Assembly (NCBI GenBank): GCA_035547695.1
Contig: DASZUK010000029.1
Coordinates: 22,718 to 86,717, forward strand
Length of the DNA stretch: 64,000 bases
Source of the DNA: DASZUK01 sp035547695
GTDB taxonomy: Bacteria; Actinomycetota; Acidimicrobiia; Acidimicrobiales; RAAP-2
Direction: 5' to 3'
Shown here: positions 8,307 through 16,204 of the stretch, one piece after another
Layout: each line of letters opens with the position of its first letter
Position numbering within the stretch: the first letter of the stretch is position 1
The notes under the pieces: model-generated
Told to the model about the DNA's origin: nothing
The model's input: the letters and a program-made list of their open reading frames with translations, nothing else
Database searches by the model: none
Program-made: the position numbers and the translations under genes

Positions 8307-9526
8307 CAGGCCGTGCTCCCCTGCCCGGTTGGGGCCCCAACCCCAACCTCCTCCGAAGCGTGGGGCCCCTGCCCCACGCCGGCCGTGCTCCCCTGCCCGG
8401 TTGGGGCGGGGCGGAAGACGGGGAGGGTGAGGTCGTCGTCGAAGTCGACGAAGTCGACGGCCACGGCCATGCCGACCTTCCAGGCGGACGGGTCGAGGCC
8501 GACCAGGTCGGCCACCACCCGGGTGCCCTCCTCCAGCTCGATGAGGCCGATGGGCAGGGGGTAGTCGAACGCCGGCACCTGCGGGTGGTGGACCACCACG
8601 AAGCTGTACACCTCGCCGCGGCCGGTGGACTCGACGGTGTCCCAGTCGAAGGACTGGCAGGCCGCGCAGGCCGGGAGGGGGGTGTGGCGGAGGCGGCCGC
8701 AGTTGGTGCAGCGCTGGATCAGCAGCTTGCGCTGCCTGGCCCCCTCGAACCAGAAGGCGTTGTCCTGGGTGAGGGCCGGGCGCGGCCGCCTGGGGCGGGG
8801 GGCGGCCTCCGGCTCCGGCTGCCCTCCTCTGGCCTTGGCCGCTCCTCCGGTCTTGGCCGCCGCCCCGGTGCCGGGCCGGAACTTGAGGATGCGGAACCGC
8901 ATGGTGGCCACCGGCTCCCCCCGGGCGGCCAGGGACTCGGGGGTGTCGTCGGGGGCGAGGGAGCTGTCGGGGACGGCCAGGTAGTCGAGCCGGCTGGTGA
9001 AGAACCGGCCGACGCCGAGGGCGGTCTTCTTGACGTCGGAGATCGACTCGATGACGGAGGTCACCACCACCCGGTCGCCGAGGAACAGCGGGCGGTGGTA
9101 GGTCTGGTCGGAGTTGGTGGCCACGACCGACGTCATGCCCTCCTCGTCCAGGTAGGACATCACCCGGTCCATGGCGGAGTCGCCGGCGACCCGACCCTCG
9201 GCCCGGGCCAGCTCGATCTCCAGGGTGGCCCGCAGGCCGCGCATGGTCCAGGCCTGCAGCATGGTGGGCGGGGCGATGACCCCGGGGAGCCCGGCGGCCC
9301 TGGCCGCGGCGGCGTCGACGTAGACCGGGTCGAAGTCCCCCATGGCCTCCACCCAGTGGCGGATCATGGGCTCGTTGACCGCGTGCGGCGACAGGCTCGG
9401 CGGCCCGGCGGGTTGGCCGACCATGGCGGCCATCTCGGCGCTGCGGTCCGGCCAGGCGCCGTCGCCCTGGGTGCCGGCCGCCGGCGCGGTGTCGGGGGCT
9501 GGCCTGGCCTCGGGGCCGGCGGTCAC
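8306..9526 (-). CDS. chsH2: ChsH2-like fusion: MaoC hydratase domain plus DUF35 (OB-fold, zinc ribbon)
   Basis: Protein of 406 residues. The N-terminal half (about 40-220) is a MaoC-type hot-dog with GDFDPVYVDAAAARAAG. The C-terminal half is a DUF35 module whose zinc ribbon CTNCGRLRHTPLPACAAC has four cysteines, followed by an OB-fold (GEVYSFVVVHHPQVPAFDY). This layout is that of Rv3542c: the MaoC part forms the hydratase with ChsH1 and the DUF35 part activates Ltp2. The GTG start at 9526 overlaps the dehydrogenase stop (GTGA). The last 30 or so residues (APTGQGSTAGVGQG and so on) are translated from an inserted palindromic repeat and are probably not functional. Confidence 0.9.
   Translation of the reverse strand: MTAGPEARPAPDTAPAAGTQGDGAWPDRSAEMAAMVGQPAGPPSLSPHAVNEPMIRHWVEAMGDFDPVYVDAAAARAAGLPGVIAPPTMLQAWTMRGLRATLEIELARAEGRVAGDSAMDRVMSYLDEEGMTSVVATNSDQTYHRPLFLGDRVVVTSVIESISDVKKTALGVGRFFTSRLDYLAVPDSSLAPDDTPESLAARGEPVATMRFRILKFRPGTGAAAKTGGAAKARGGQPEPEAAPRPRRPRPALTQDNAFWFEGARQRKLLIQRCTNCGRLRHTPLPACAACQSFDWDTVESTGRGEVYSFVVVHHPQVPAFDYPLPIGLIELEEGTRVVADLVGLDPSAWKVGMAVAVDFVDFDDDLTLPVFRPAPTGQGSTAGVGQGPHASEEVGVGAPTGQGSTA
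8313..8410. repeat. Palindrome-rich repeat element at a gene end
   Basis: Two copies of gtgctcccctgcccggttgg lie about 74 bp apart (8313 and 8387). Between them are the palindrome ggttggggccccaacc and the inverted repeat gtggggc...gccccac. A related copy lies at 18744-18810, and a fragment (ccccacgccggccgtg) at about 7167-7182. It extends the reading frame of the ChsH2-like gene. Confidence 0.6.
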
Positions 9527-10701
9527 CGGGCCCCCCGCCGCATGCCCAGCCCGGCCATGGCCACGATCTCCCGCTGCACCTCGTTGACCCCCCCGCCGAA
9601 GGTGTTGATCTGGGCCTGCCGGGCCGACGCTTCCAGCCGGCCGGCCAGGACCGCGCCGGGGGACCCCGGCACCAGGTAGCCGGCGGCGCCGACGACGCCG
9701 AGGAGCAGCCGGAAGATGTCCAGGGTCCGCTCGGTGCCGAACACCTTGATGGACGACGACTCCGCCGCGGTCAGGGTGTCGGCGGCCACCGAGGCGGCCA
9801 TCCGCCAGTTGAGCAGCCGCATGGCCTCCAGCTCGGCCTCGGCCCGGGCCAGGTCCATCTGGACCCACGGCTGGTCGATGAGGGTACGGCCGTCGTCGGT
9901 CCGCTCGGTGGCCGCCCAGCGGGCGACCTGGTCGAACAGCAGGATGGACAGCCCGCTCCAGGCGGCCAGGCCGACCCGTTCGTGGTTGAGCTGGTTGGTG
10001 ATCATCCGCCAGCCCTCGTTCTCGGGGCCCACCCGGTTGCCGACGGGCACCCGGACGTCCTCGTAGAAGGTGGCCGTGGTGGTCAGGCCGCCGACGGTGT
10101 CGATGAGGTGCCACTGGAACCCGGGGGCGGCGGTGGGGACGCAGATGATGGAGATGCCCTTGTGCTTGGGGGCGTCCGGGTCGGTCCGGGTGGCCAGCCA
10201 GATGTAGTCGGCGTTGTCGGCCCCGCTGGTGAACACCTTGGCGCCGTTGATGACGTACTCGTCGCCGTCCCGGACCGCCCGGGTGCGCAGGGAGGCCAGG
10301 TCGGTGCCGGCCTCGGGCTCGGTGTAGCCGATGGCGAAGTTGATCTCGCCGGACAGGATGCCGGGCAGGAAGAACTGCTTCTGGTCCTCGGTGCCGAACC
10401 GCATGATGGTCGGGCCGACGGTGTTGACGGTGACGAACGGGAACGGGGCGCCGGCCCGGCGGGTCTCGTCGAAGAAGATGAACTGGTCGGTGGCCGGCCG
10501 GCCCTGGCCGCCGTACTCCTTCGGCCAGCCGACGCCGAGCCAGCCGTCCTTGCCGATGGTGCGGACGGTCTGCCGCCACACCTGCCCGCCGTCGCCCTCA
10601 CCGGCCAGGGCGGCCCGAACCTCGTCGGTCAGCAGCCCGCCGTAGTAGTCGCGGAGCTCGGCGCGCAACCGTTGCTGTTCGGGACTTTCCTCGAGGAACA
10701 T
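9523..10701 (-). CDS. Acyl-CoA dehydrogenase, FadE29/ChsE2-like subunit
   Basis: Protein of 392 residues and the first gene of the operon. It closely follows the FadE29 pattern: DGWLGVGWPKEYGGQG, the flavin/substrate loop IGYTEPEAGTDLASLRTRAV, ADYIWLATRTDP, ENEGWRMITNQLNHERV and the C-terminal NTFGGGVNEVQREIVA. In mycobacteria this subunit pairs with FadE28 and together they dehydrogenate 3-oxo-pregnene-carboxyl-CoA. The 5' leader contains a KstR-like palindrome, so sterol-responsive repression is likely. Unlike mycobacteria, the two dehydrogenase genes are separated by the hydratase gene. Confidence 0.9.
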   Translation of the reverse strand: MFLEESPEQQRLRAELRDYYGGLLTDEVRAALAGEGDGGQVWRQTVRTIGKDGWLGVGWPKEYGGQGRPATDQFIFFDETRRAGAPFPFVTVNTVGPTIMRFGTEDQKQFFLPGILSGEINFAIGYTEPEAGTDLASLRTRAVRDGDEYVINGAKVFTSGADNADYIWLATRTDPDAPKHKGISIICVPTAAPGFQWHLIDTVGGLTTTATFYEDVRVPVGNRVGPENEGWRMITNQLNHERVGLAAWSGLSILLFDQVARWAATERTDDGRTLIDQPWVQMDLARAEAELEAMRLLNWRMAASVAADTLTAAESSSIKVFGTERTLDIFRLLLGVVGAAGYLVPGSPGAVLAGRLEASARQAQINTFGGGVNEVQREIVAMAGLGMRRGAR

Positions 10702-10769
10702 CGCTGGCAGTGTGGCCTTCTTCGCCCTCTCGCCGGTCCCGGGAGGTCCAGGCCGGTCCGGGACCGGAC

Positions 10770-10783
10770 TGTAACACGTTCTC
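10770..10783. promoter_or_regulatory. KstR-like operator upstream of the dehydrogenase operon
   Basis: TGTAACACGTTCTC matches the mycobacterial KstR consensus TnnAACnnGTTnnA at every fixed base except the last. It lies 69 nt upstream of the operon start and overlaps a possible minus-strand -10 box TACAGT (10768-10773). A TetR-family sterol repressor such as KstR would act here; no such regulator gene lies in the window. Confidence 0.6.
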
Positions 10784-10822
10784 GTAATGGCGGGTCGGGG
10801 CCCGGCTGCCTGCGGCCCCGCC

Positions 10823-10845
10823 TATGATCGCTGACACGCGTTCTA
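10823..10845 (+). promoter_or_regulatory. Probable P450 promoter (-10 TATGAT) with KstR-like half operator
   Basis: TATGAT (10823-10828) is a good -10 hexamer about 80 nt before the P450 start. TGACACGCGTTCTA (10832-10845) fits the KstR consensus with one mismatch in the left half-site and would cover the transcription start, the usual place for repression. No clear -35 box is visible. Confidence 0.45.
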
Positions 10846-10909
10846 GAAATTGCGGTTGGCGGCAACTCCGGCCGGACCAGCCAGGCTGTTGCCTCCCGGG
10901 AGGGAACCC

Positions 10910-12157
10910 ATGCAGATCGACGGTATCGACCTCACCGACGGCCGCAACTTCGTGGACCACGTCCCCCACGAGTGGTTCCGGCAGCTCCGCCAGGAGGCCC
11001 CGGTGTTCTGGCACCCGACAACGAACGGGGCGGCCAGGGGCGGGTTCTGGTGCGTCACCGGCTACGACGACTGCGTGACCATCAACCGGGACTACGAGCA
11101 CTTCTCGTCGTACCGCGGCGGCGCCCTGTTCCACGACCTGGACGAGGACGGGCTGGCCCAGCAGCGGATGATGATGCTGAACATGGACCCCCCGATGCAC
11201 ACCCGGTACCGGCGGCTGGTGAACAAGGCGTTCACCCCCAAGATGGTCCGGGACCTCGAGGCCAGCATCGTGGCCTACGCCGACGGCATCATCGACGCGG
11301 TGGCCGAGAAGGGCTCGGCGGACTTCGTGGAGGAGATCTCGGCCGAGCTGCCGCTGCTGGTCATCGCCGAGATGCTGGGGGTCCCCCAGGAGGACCGGCG
11401 GAAGGTGTTCGACTGGTCCAACCGCATGATCGGGGCCGACGACCCCGAGTACTTCGTGGACGAGGCCTACGCCAGCGAGGCCGCCATGCAGGTGTACGCC
11501 TACGCCGACCAGCTCACCGCCCAGAAGCGGGCCGCCGCCGAGAAGGGAGCGCCGGCCGCCGATGTGCTGACGGTGCTACTGGACGCCGAGGTGGACGGGG
11601 AGCGGCTGGACCAGTTGGAGATCGACCTGTTCTTCCTGCTGCTGACCGTGGCCGGGAACGAGACCACCCGGAACCTGATGTCGGGGGCCATGGCCACCTT
11701 CTTCGAGCACCCGGACCAGTGGGAGCGGGTCCGCCGGGACCGGTCGCTGCTGCCGACGGCGGTGGAGGAGATGCTGCGGTTCGTCACCCCGGTCATGCAC
11801 TTCCGGCGCACCGCCACGATGGACTGGCACATCGGGGACCAGGCGATCGAAGAGGGCGACAAGGTGGTGTTCTGGCACATCGCCGCCAACCGGGACGAGC
11901 AGGTGTTCGACCGTCCCCAGGAGTTCGACGTCGGCCGTACCCCCAACAACCACATCGCCTTCGGCGGCGGCGGTCCCCACTTCTGCCTCGGGGCCAACCT
12001 GGCCCGAATGGAGATCATGGTCATGTTCGACCGCCTGCTCGACCGGCTGCCCGACATCCACCTCGACGGCGAGGTGCAGCGGCTGCAGTCCAACTTCATC
12101 AACGGCGTCAAGCACCTGCCGGTGGCCTTCACCCCCACCGCGCCGGTCGGCGCCTGA
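10910..12157 (+). CDS. Cytochrome P450, CYP125/CYP142/CYP124-like
   Basis: Heme monooxygenase of 415 residues. The I-helix is AGNETTRNLMSG, the K-helix Glu/Arg pair lies in EEMLRF, and the heme loop FGGGGPHFCLGANLAR holds the cysteine ligand. The overall pattern (VMLNMD-like MLNMDPPMHTRYR, GVPQEDRRKVFDWSN, EHPDQWERVRRD) is that of mycobacterial sterol C26/27-hydroxylases that begin side-chain degradation. ATG 10910 is preceded by gggaggga at good spacing, so the in-frame ATG 60 nt earlier is not used. The gene diverges from the dehydrogenase operon, like cyp125 next to igr, and two F420 oxidoreductase genes follow at gaps of 24 and 43 nt. Ferredoxin partners are not in the window. Confidence 0.92.
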   Translation: MQIDGIDLTDGRNFVDHVPHEWFRQLRQEAPVFWHPTTNGAARGGFWCVTGYDDCVTINRDYEHFSSYRGGALFHDLDEDGLAQQRMMMLNMDPPMHTRYRRLVNKAFTPKMVRDLEASIVAYADGIIDAVAEKGSADFVEEISAELPLLVIAEMLGVPQEDRRKVFDWSNRMIGADDPEYFVDEAYASEAAMQVYAYADQLTAQKRAAAEKGAPAADVLTVLLDAEVDGERLDQLEIDLFFLLLTVAGNETTRNLMSGAMATFFEHPDQWERVRRDRSLLPTAVEEMLRFVTPVMHFRRTATMDWHIGDQAIEEGDKVVFWHIAANRDEQVFDRPQEFDVGRTPNNHIAFGGGGPHFCLGANLARMEIMVMFDRLLDRLPDIHLDGEVQRLQSNFINGVKHLPVAFTPTAPVGA

Positions 12158-12181
12158 CCGGCTGATCGACGCCCAACCAGC

Positions 12182-13075
12182 ATGCGCTTCCACCAAGCCC
12201 TCAGCTTCCTGCCCGTCGACCAGGCGGTGCCGCTGACCGTGGCCTGCGACGCCTTCGGGTACGCCGGCATGTACCTGTCCGACCACCTGTTCAACCCGAG
12301 GGACCTGGAGTCCCGGTACACCTACTCGGTCCGCGACGACGGGGCGCCGGGATGGGAGAAGGACACGTCCTGGCCCGACCCCATGTGCCTGTGCTCTGGC
12401 CTGGCCACGGTGACCACCAACCTGACCTTCACCACCGGCGTCTACGTGGCCCCGGCCCGGGACCTGGTCACGGTGGCCAAGTCGGTGGGGACCGCCGCGG
12501 TGCTGTCCGGCAACCGCATCCGGCTGGGGGTCGGCGTCGGGTGGTGCCGGGAGGAGTTCGAGCAGACCGGCCAGGAGTTCACCAACCGGGGCAGGCGGCT
12601 GGACGACATGATCCCGGCGCTCCGCGCCCTGTGGCACGACGGCTGGGTGGAGTACCACGGGGCGCACTACGACGTCCCGGCCTGCCAGATGCTGCCGGCC
12701 CCGTCCCGGCCGGTGCCGATCATCGGCGGCGGCCACTCCGCCCCGGCGCTGCGGCGGGCGGCCACCCTCTGCGACGGCTGGATCGCCGCCGGGGCCTACT
12801 CGGAGGAGGAGGCCTGGGCCCACCTGGCCGCCCTGAAGGACGCCTTGAAGGAGGCCGGCCGGCAGGACGACCCGTTCGACGTGTACCTGTCGCTGGCCGA
12901 GCGGCCGGACCCGGACCTGTACCGCCGGTTCGAGGACGCCGGGGTCACCGACATGGTGTGCGCCCCCTGGATGTTCGCGCCGGTCAACCCCGGGGACTCG
13001 GCCGAGCAGGTGCTGGCCACCCGCATCGGGGCCTGCGAGTGGTTCGCCGAGCACATCGCCGCCAAGCTCTCCTGA
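12182..13075 (+). CDS. F420-dependent LLM-class oxidoreductase (TIGR03619-like)
   Basis: Luciferase-like TIM-barrel protein of 297 residues. Landmarks are FGYAGMYLSDHLF near the N-terminus, LTFTTGVYVAPARDLVTVAK, GNRIRLGVGVGWCREEF and PVPIIGGGHSAPALRRAA; this glycine-rich phosphate-binding segment is typical of actinobacterial F420-binding members. It would transfer hydride between F420 and an unknown substrate. It lies 24 nt after the P450 stop and is presumably cotranscribed, which suggests a role in the same lipid or sterol pathway, though no substrate can be named. FMN-dependent relatives exist, but the F420 reading is favoured because CofE is encoded in this window. Confidence 0.85.
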   Translation: MRFHQALSFLPVDQAVPLTVACDAFGYAGMYLSDHLFNPRDLESRYTYSVRDDGAPGWEKDTSWPDPMCLCSGLATVTTNLTFTTGVYVAPARDLVTVAKSVGTAAVLSGNRIRLGVGVGWCREEFEQTGQEFTNRGRRLDDMIPALRALWHDGWVEYHGAHYDVPACQMLPAPSRPVPIIGGGHSAPALRRAATLCDGWIAAGAYSEEEAWAHLAALKDALKEAGRQDDPFDVYLSLAERPDPDLYRRFEDAGVTDMVCAPWMFAPVNPGDSAEQVLATRIGACEWFAEHIAAKLS

Positions 13076-13118
13076 CCGCCGCCGGCCGAGGGAAGGACCC
13101 CCAAGTGGAGGACGTGCA

Positions 13119-14156
13119 GTGAAGGACATGAAGATCGGGCTGCAACTGGGCTATTGGGGCTCCGGGCCGCCGGCCAACGCGGTGGAGCTGGTGGCCGAAG
13201 CGGAGCGGCTGGGCTACGACTCGGTGTGGACCGCCGAGTCCTACGGCTCCGACGCCCTGACCCCGCTGGCCTGGTGGGGGTCGGCCACCTCCCGGGTGCG
13301 GCTGGGCACCTCCCTCTGCCAGCTCTCCGCCCGCACCCCCACCGCCATGGCCATGGCGGCGCTCACCATGGACCACCTGTCCGGCGGCCGGTTCGTCCTG
13401 GGCCTCGGGGTGTCCGGCCCCCAGGTGGTCGAGGGCTGGTACGGCCAGCCGTTCTCGAAGCCGCTGGCCCGGACCCGGGAGTACATCGGCATCGTCCGCC
13501 GGGTCCTGGCCCGGGAGGCCCCGGTGACCAACGACGGGCCGCACTACCCGCTCCCCTACCCCGGCGGCACCGGGCTGGGGAAGCCGCTGAAGTCCATCGT
13601 GCACCCCCTCCGGCCGGACATTCCCATCATCATGGGGGCGGAGGGTCCGAAGAACATCGCCCTGGCCGCCGAGATCGCCGACGGGTGGTTCCCCATCTTC
13701 TTCTCCCCACGGGCCATGGCGTCGTTCCGGTCGTCGCTGGACGAGGGGTTCGCCCGGCCCGGTGCCCGGCGGGACGCGGGCACGTTCGAGGTGCTGGCGT
13801 TCGCCCCCACCGTGGTCGCCGACGACGTCGAGGCCGCCGCCGACGGGTTCCGGCCGTACCTGGCCCTGTACATCGGCGGCATGGGGGCCAGGGACATGAA
13901 CTTCCACTTCGACGTCTTCGCCCGCATGGGCTACGAGGACGTCGCCCGCAAGGTGCAGGCCCTGTACCTCGACGGCCACAAGGCCGACGCCGCGGCGGCG
14001 GTCCCCACGTCCATGGTGGAGGACATCGCCCTGGTCGGCCCCAGGGAGAAGATCCGCGACGACCTGGAGGCCTGGCGGGAGTCCATCGCCACCACCCTGC
14101 TGGTCAGCGGCGACGTCGACACCCTGCGCACCATCGCGGAGCTCGTCGGCACCTGA
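13119..14156 (+). CDS. F420-dependent LLM-class oxidoreductase (TIGR03559-like)
   Basis: Luciferase-like oxidoreductase of 345 residues. Motifs include LGYDSVWTAESYGSDALTPL, STAM-type ARTPTAMAMAALTMDHLSGG, FVLGLGVSGPQVVEGWYG, PIIMGAEGPKNIALAAEIAD and the C-terminal VGPREKIRDDLEAW. The GTG at 13119 is preferred because GGAGG sits 7 nt upstream; the ATG nine bases later is too far from it. It is the third gene of the P450 transcription unit. Tandem paralogues next to a sterol-type P450 suggest an F420-linked redox step on a steroid or isoprenoid, but that is inference. A strong hairpin follows the gene. Confidence 0.87.
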   Translation: MKDMKIGLQLGYWGSGPPANAVELVAEAERLGYDSVWTAESYGSDALTPLAWWGSATSRVRLGTSLCQLSARTPTAMAMAALTMDHLSGGRFVLGLGVSGPQVVEGWYGQPFSKPLARTREYIGIVRRVLAREAPVTNDGPHYPLPYPGGTGLGKPLKSIVHPLRPDIPIIMGAEGPKNIALAAEIADGWFPIFFSPRAMASFRSSLDEGFARPGARRDAGTFEVLAFAPTVVADDVEAAADGFRPYLALYIGGMGARDMNFHFDVFARMGYEDVARKVQALYLDGHKADAAAAVPTSMVEDIALVGPREKIRDDLEAWRESIATTLLVSGDVDTLRTIAELVGT

Positions 14157-14180
14157 GCGACCGAGCCCGGAGACGACCGA

Positions 14181-14203
14181 CGGCCGGCCCGTGGGGCCGG
14201 CCG
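14181..14203. terminator. Strong bidirectional hairpin terminator candidate
   Basis: A perfect 10-bp GC inverted repeat (14181-14190 with 14194-14203, loop GTG) lies between the convergent oxidoreductase and DUF5666-like genes. It is followed on the plus strand by a short T-containing stretch (gttctt). Confidence 0.55.
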
Positions 14204-14242
14204 GCGACGTTCTTCCGGGAGCCTCCGGGAGGTCGGGCGCGG

Positions 14243-15400
14243 TCAGTGGCCGAACCCGCCGCCTGACCCGTGCCCGCCGGAGCCGCCGCTCGGGCCGCCG
14301 GAGCCGTGGCCGCCGGAGGGGCCGCCGCCGGCACCGGGGCCATCGGAGGGACCACCGGGCCACCCCTGGCCGCCACCAGACCAGCCGTGCCCGCCCGGCG
14401 ACCCGGGGTCACCGGAGGACGGACCGGACGGAGCCGGGGTCGGCTGTGAGCCGGTCGACGGCGACTGCACCGTCGGCGGCGACTGCACCGTCGGCTGGGC
14501 CGGCGCCGGTTGCGGTGTCGGTGACGGCTGGCTCGTCGGCTGGGCCTGGCTGGTGGGCTGCGGCTGGCCGGTGGGCTGCGGCTGGCCGGTCACGTGCGGC
14601 GAGCCGGAGTGGCCGGACCATCCGCCGGGCCCGTGCCCGGACGCCGGGCGCCCGTCGGTTTCCGGATGCGGGTGCGGAGCCGGCAACCCGGTCGGCTGGG
14701 TGGTCGACGGTTGGGGCGGCAGGTACACGGCGACGGCGTCGAGGTCGGACGGGTCGGCGGCGTCGGGCTGGCCGACGGCGACGATCTTCTGCCCGTCGGT
14801 GACCGCCGACTCGCTGACGGTGCTGCCGCCCTGCCGGTACACGGTGGATGTCGACACCAGGATGCTGCGGGAGGCCCCGGCCCGGTCCACGACGACGATG
14901 GTGGTGCCGGTCACTGTGGTGACCTTGCCGGCGACGACGTCGGGGTGGGCCGGCTTCGTGGTGCCGGTGGTCCAGTCGGGGGCGATCAGCACGGTGGCGG
15001 CCGTCGGGGTGGTGCCGGAACCGCCGGAGGTGAGCCTGACCAGCACCCGCTCGCCGACGGCCACCGCGGTCGGCGCGGTGGTGGTGCCGGGCTCGACGTA
15101 GGTGGTGGACGGCGTGGTGTCGATGGTCTCGGTCCTGCCGGTCCACTTCTGCAGGGTGAACCCGGTGGGGTCCACCGCCGTGACCTGGCCGGCGACGAAG
15201 CGGTGGGTCCAGCCACCGCCGCTGCCGGCCGAGGTGTTGGCCCCGGCGACGCCGGCAGCCACGCCGGCACCGGCGACGGCCAGGAGGCCGGCGGCGCCGA
15301 CGGTGGCCACCGCCGGCCCGAGGGCACGCCCGCTCACCGCGGAGCGGCCGGTTGGACGTATGCCGGCTGGACGTTTGGAAGGACTGGTCGGATGGTGCAC
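14243..15400 (-). CDS. Secreted DUF5666-like protein with Pro/Gln/Gly-rich tail
   Basis: Exported protein of 385 residues. The GTG start at 15400 has GGAG at proper spacing; a signal or anchor segment (AVATVGAAGLLAVAGAGVAAG) spans about 30-55. Two small beta-barrel repeats follow, recognisable as VAGQVTAVDPTGFTLQ and VAGKVTTVTGTTIVVVD with VAVGERVLV and VTDGQKIVAVG, which is the DUF5666 pattern. From about residue 240 the chain is low-complexity: PQPT repeats, then Gly/Ser/His-rich GGHGSGG-type sequence. It is divergently transcribed from an ECF sigma gene, so it may be a regulon member. Function is unknown; a cell-wall or metal-binding surface role is possible but not shown. Confidence 0.75.
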   Translation of the reverse strand: MHHPTSPSKRPAGIRPTGRSAVSGRALGPAVATVGAAGLLAVAGAGVAAGVAGANTSAGSGGGWTHRFVAGQVTAVDPTGFTLQKWTGRTETIDTTPSTTYVEPGTTTAPTAVAVGERVLVRLTSGGSGTTPTAATVLIAPDWTTGTTKPAHPDVVAGKVTTVTGTTIVVVDRAGASRSILVSTSTVYRQGGSTVSESAVTDGQKIVAVGQPDAADPSDLDAVAVYLPPQPSTTQPTGLPAPHPHPETDGRPASGHGPGGWSGHSGSPHVTGQPQPTGQPQPTSQAQPTSQPSPTPQPAPAQPTVQSPPTVQSPSTGSQPTPAPSGPSSGDPGSPGGHGWSGGGQGWPGGPSDGPGAGGGPSGGHGSGGPSGGSGGHGSGGGFGH

Positions 15401-15649
15401 GGTGTCTCCGTTCTGGGTCGTCGCTGTGTCGTCGTCGGTGTCGTTCGGGTCGTGCGGTTCCTTCACCACGTATATGACCCGGCGGGGTCGGGTATCACGA
15501 CGGAGTTGCGGGGCTCCGGAGATTCCCAGCGAGACCCCCGGTTGCGGACGGAGCCCGGCACGCCGTGGCCCGGTCCGGCCGGGCGGCAGGTTGCCGAGGC
15601 AGAGATCGGTGACACGGCCCGGCGCGGCGACGATGCAGAGGGCAGTGTC

Positions 15650-16204
15650 ATGGTGGGCGCCGGCCAGCGGGCCGCAGTCCGAGATGCCAGGCAGGGGGAC
15701 GAGGACGCCTGGGAGCACCTGTACCGGCAGGTGTACCCGCGCCTGCGCGCCTACCTGGTCCGGCGGGTGGGCCCGAACGACGCCGAGGACGCGGTGAACG
15801 AGACCATGGCCCGGGCGGTGGCGGGCATCGACGGCTTCCGGTTCGGCCCGGCCGGGTTCGACGGCTGGGTGTTCGGCATCGCCCGCAACGTCACCGTCGA
15901 GCACTACCGCCAGGCCGGGCGCCGGCAGCGGCAGGCGATGGCCGGGCAGCAGGTGGCGGTGGGCACCGAGCCGCTGGCCGTGCCCGGGGAGCGGCTGGAA
16001 CGCCAGGACGACCGGGAACGGGTCCGCCGGCAGTTCCTGCGGCTGTCCCCGGCGGAGCAGGAGGTGCTGGAGCTGCGGGTGGTGGCGGGCCTGTCCGCCG
16101 AGGAAGTGGCCGCCGTCCTGGGCAAGCGGCCCGGGGCGGTCCGGACGGCCCAATCACGGGCCTTGGAGCACCTACGGCGGCTGGTGGGCGACGACGGTGG
16201 TTGA
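15650..16204 (+). CDS. ECF-family RNA polymerase sigma factor
   Basis: Protein of 184 residues. Region sigma2 spans about 8-85 (DEDAWEHLYRQVYPRLRAYL, DAEDAVNETMARAVAGIDGF, FDGWVFGIARNVTVEHYRQ). The sigma4 helix-turn-helix (LSPAEQEVLELRVVAGLSAE, KRPGAVRTAQSRALEHLRRL) ends the protein. ATG 15650 has AGAGGG about 7 nt upstream. Its stop overlaps the start of the next gene by 8 nt (GTGGTTGA), the usual coupling of sigma and anti-sigma genes. The likely target includes its own promoter and possibly the divergent secreted-protein gene. The inducing signal is unknown. Confidence 0.9.
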   Translation: MVGAGQRAAVRDARQGDEDAWEHLYRQVYPRLRAYLVRRVGPNDAEDAVNETMARAVAGIDGFRFGPAGFDGWVFGIARNVTVEHYRQAGRRQRQAMAGQQVAVGTEPLAVPGERLERQDDRERVRRQFLRLSPAEQEVLELRVVAGLSAEEVAAVLGKRPGAVRTAQSRALEHLRRLVGDDGG

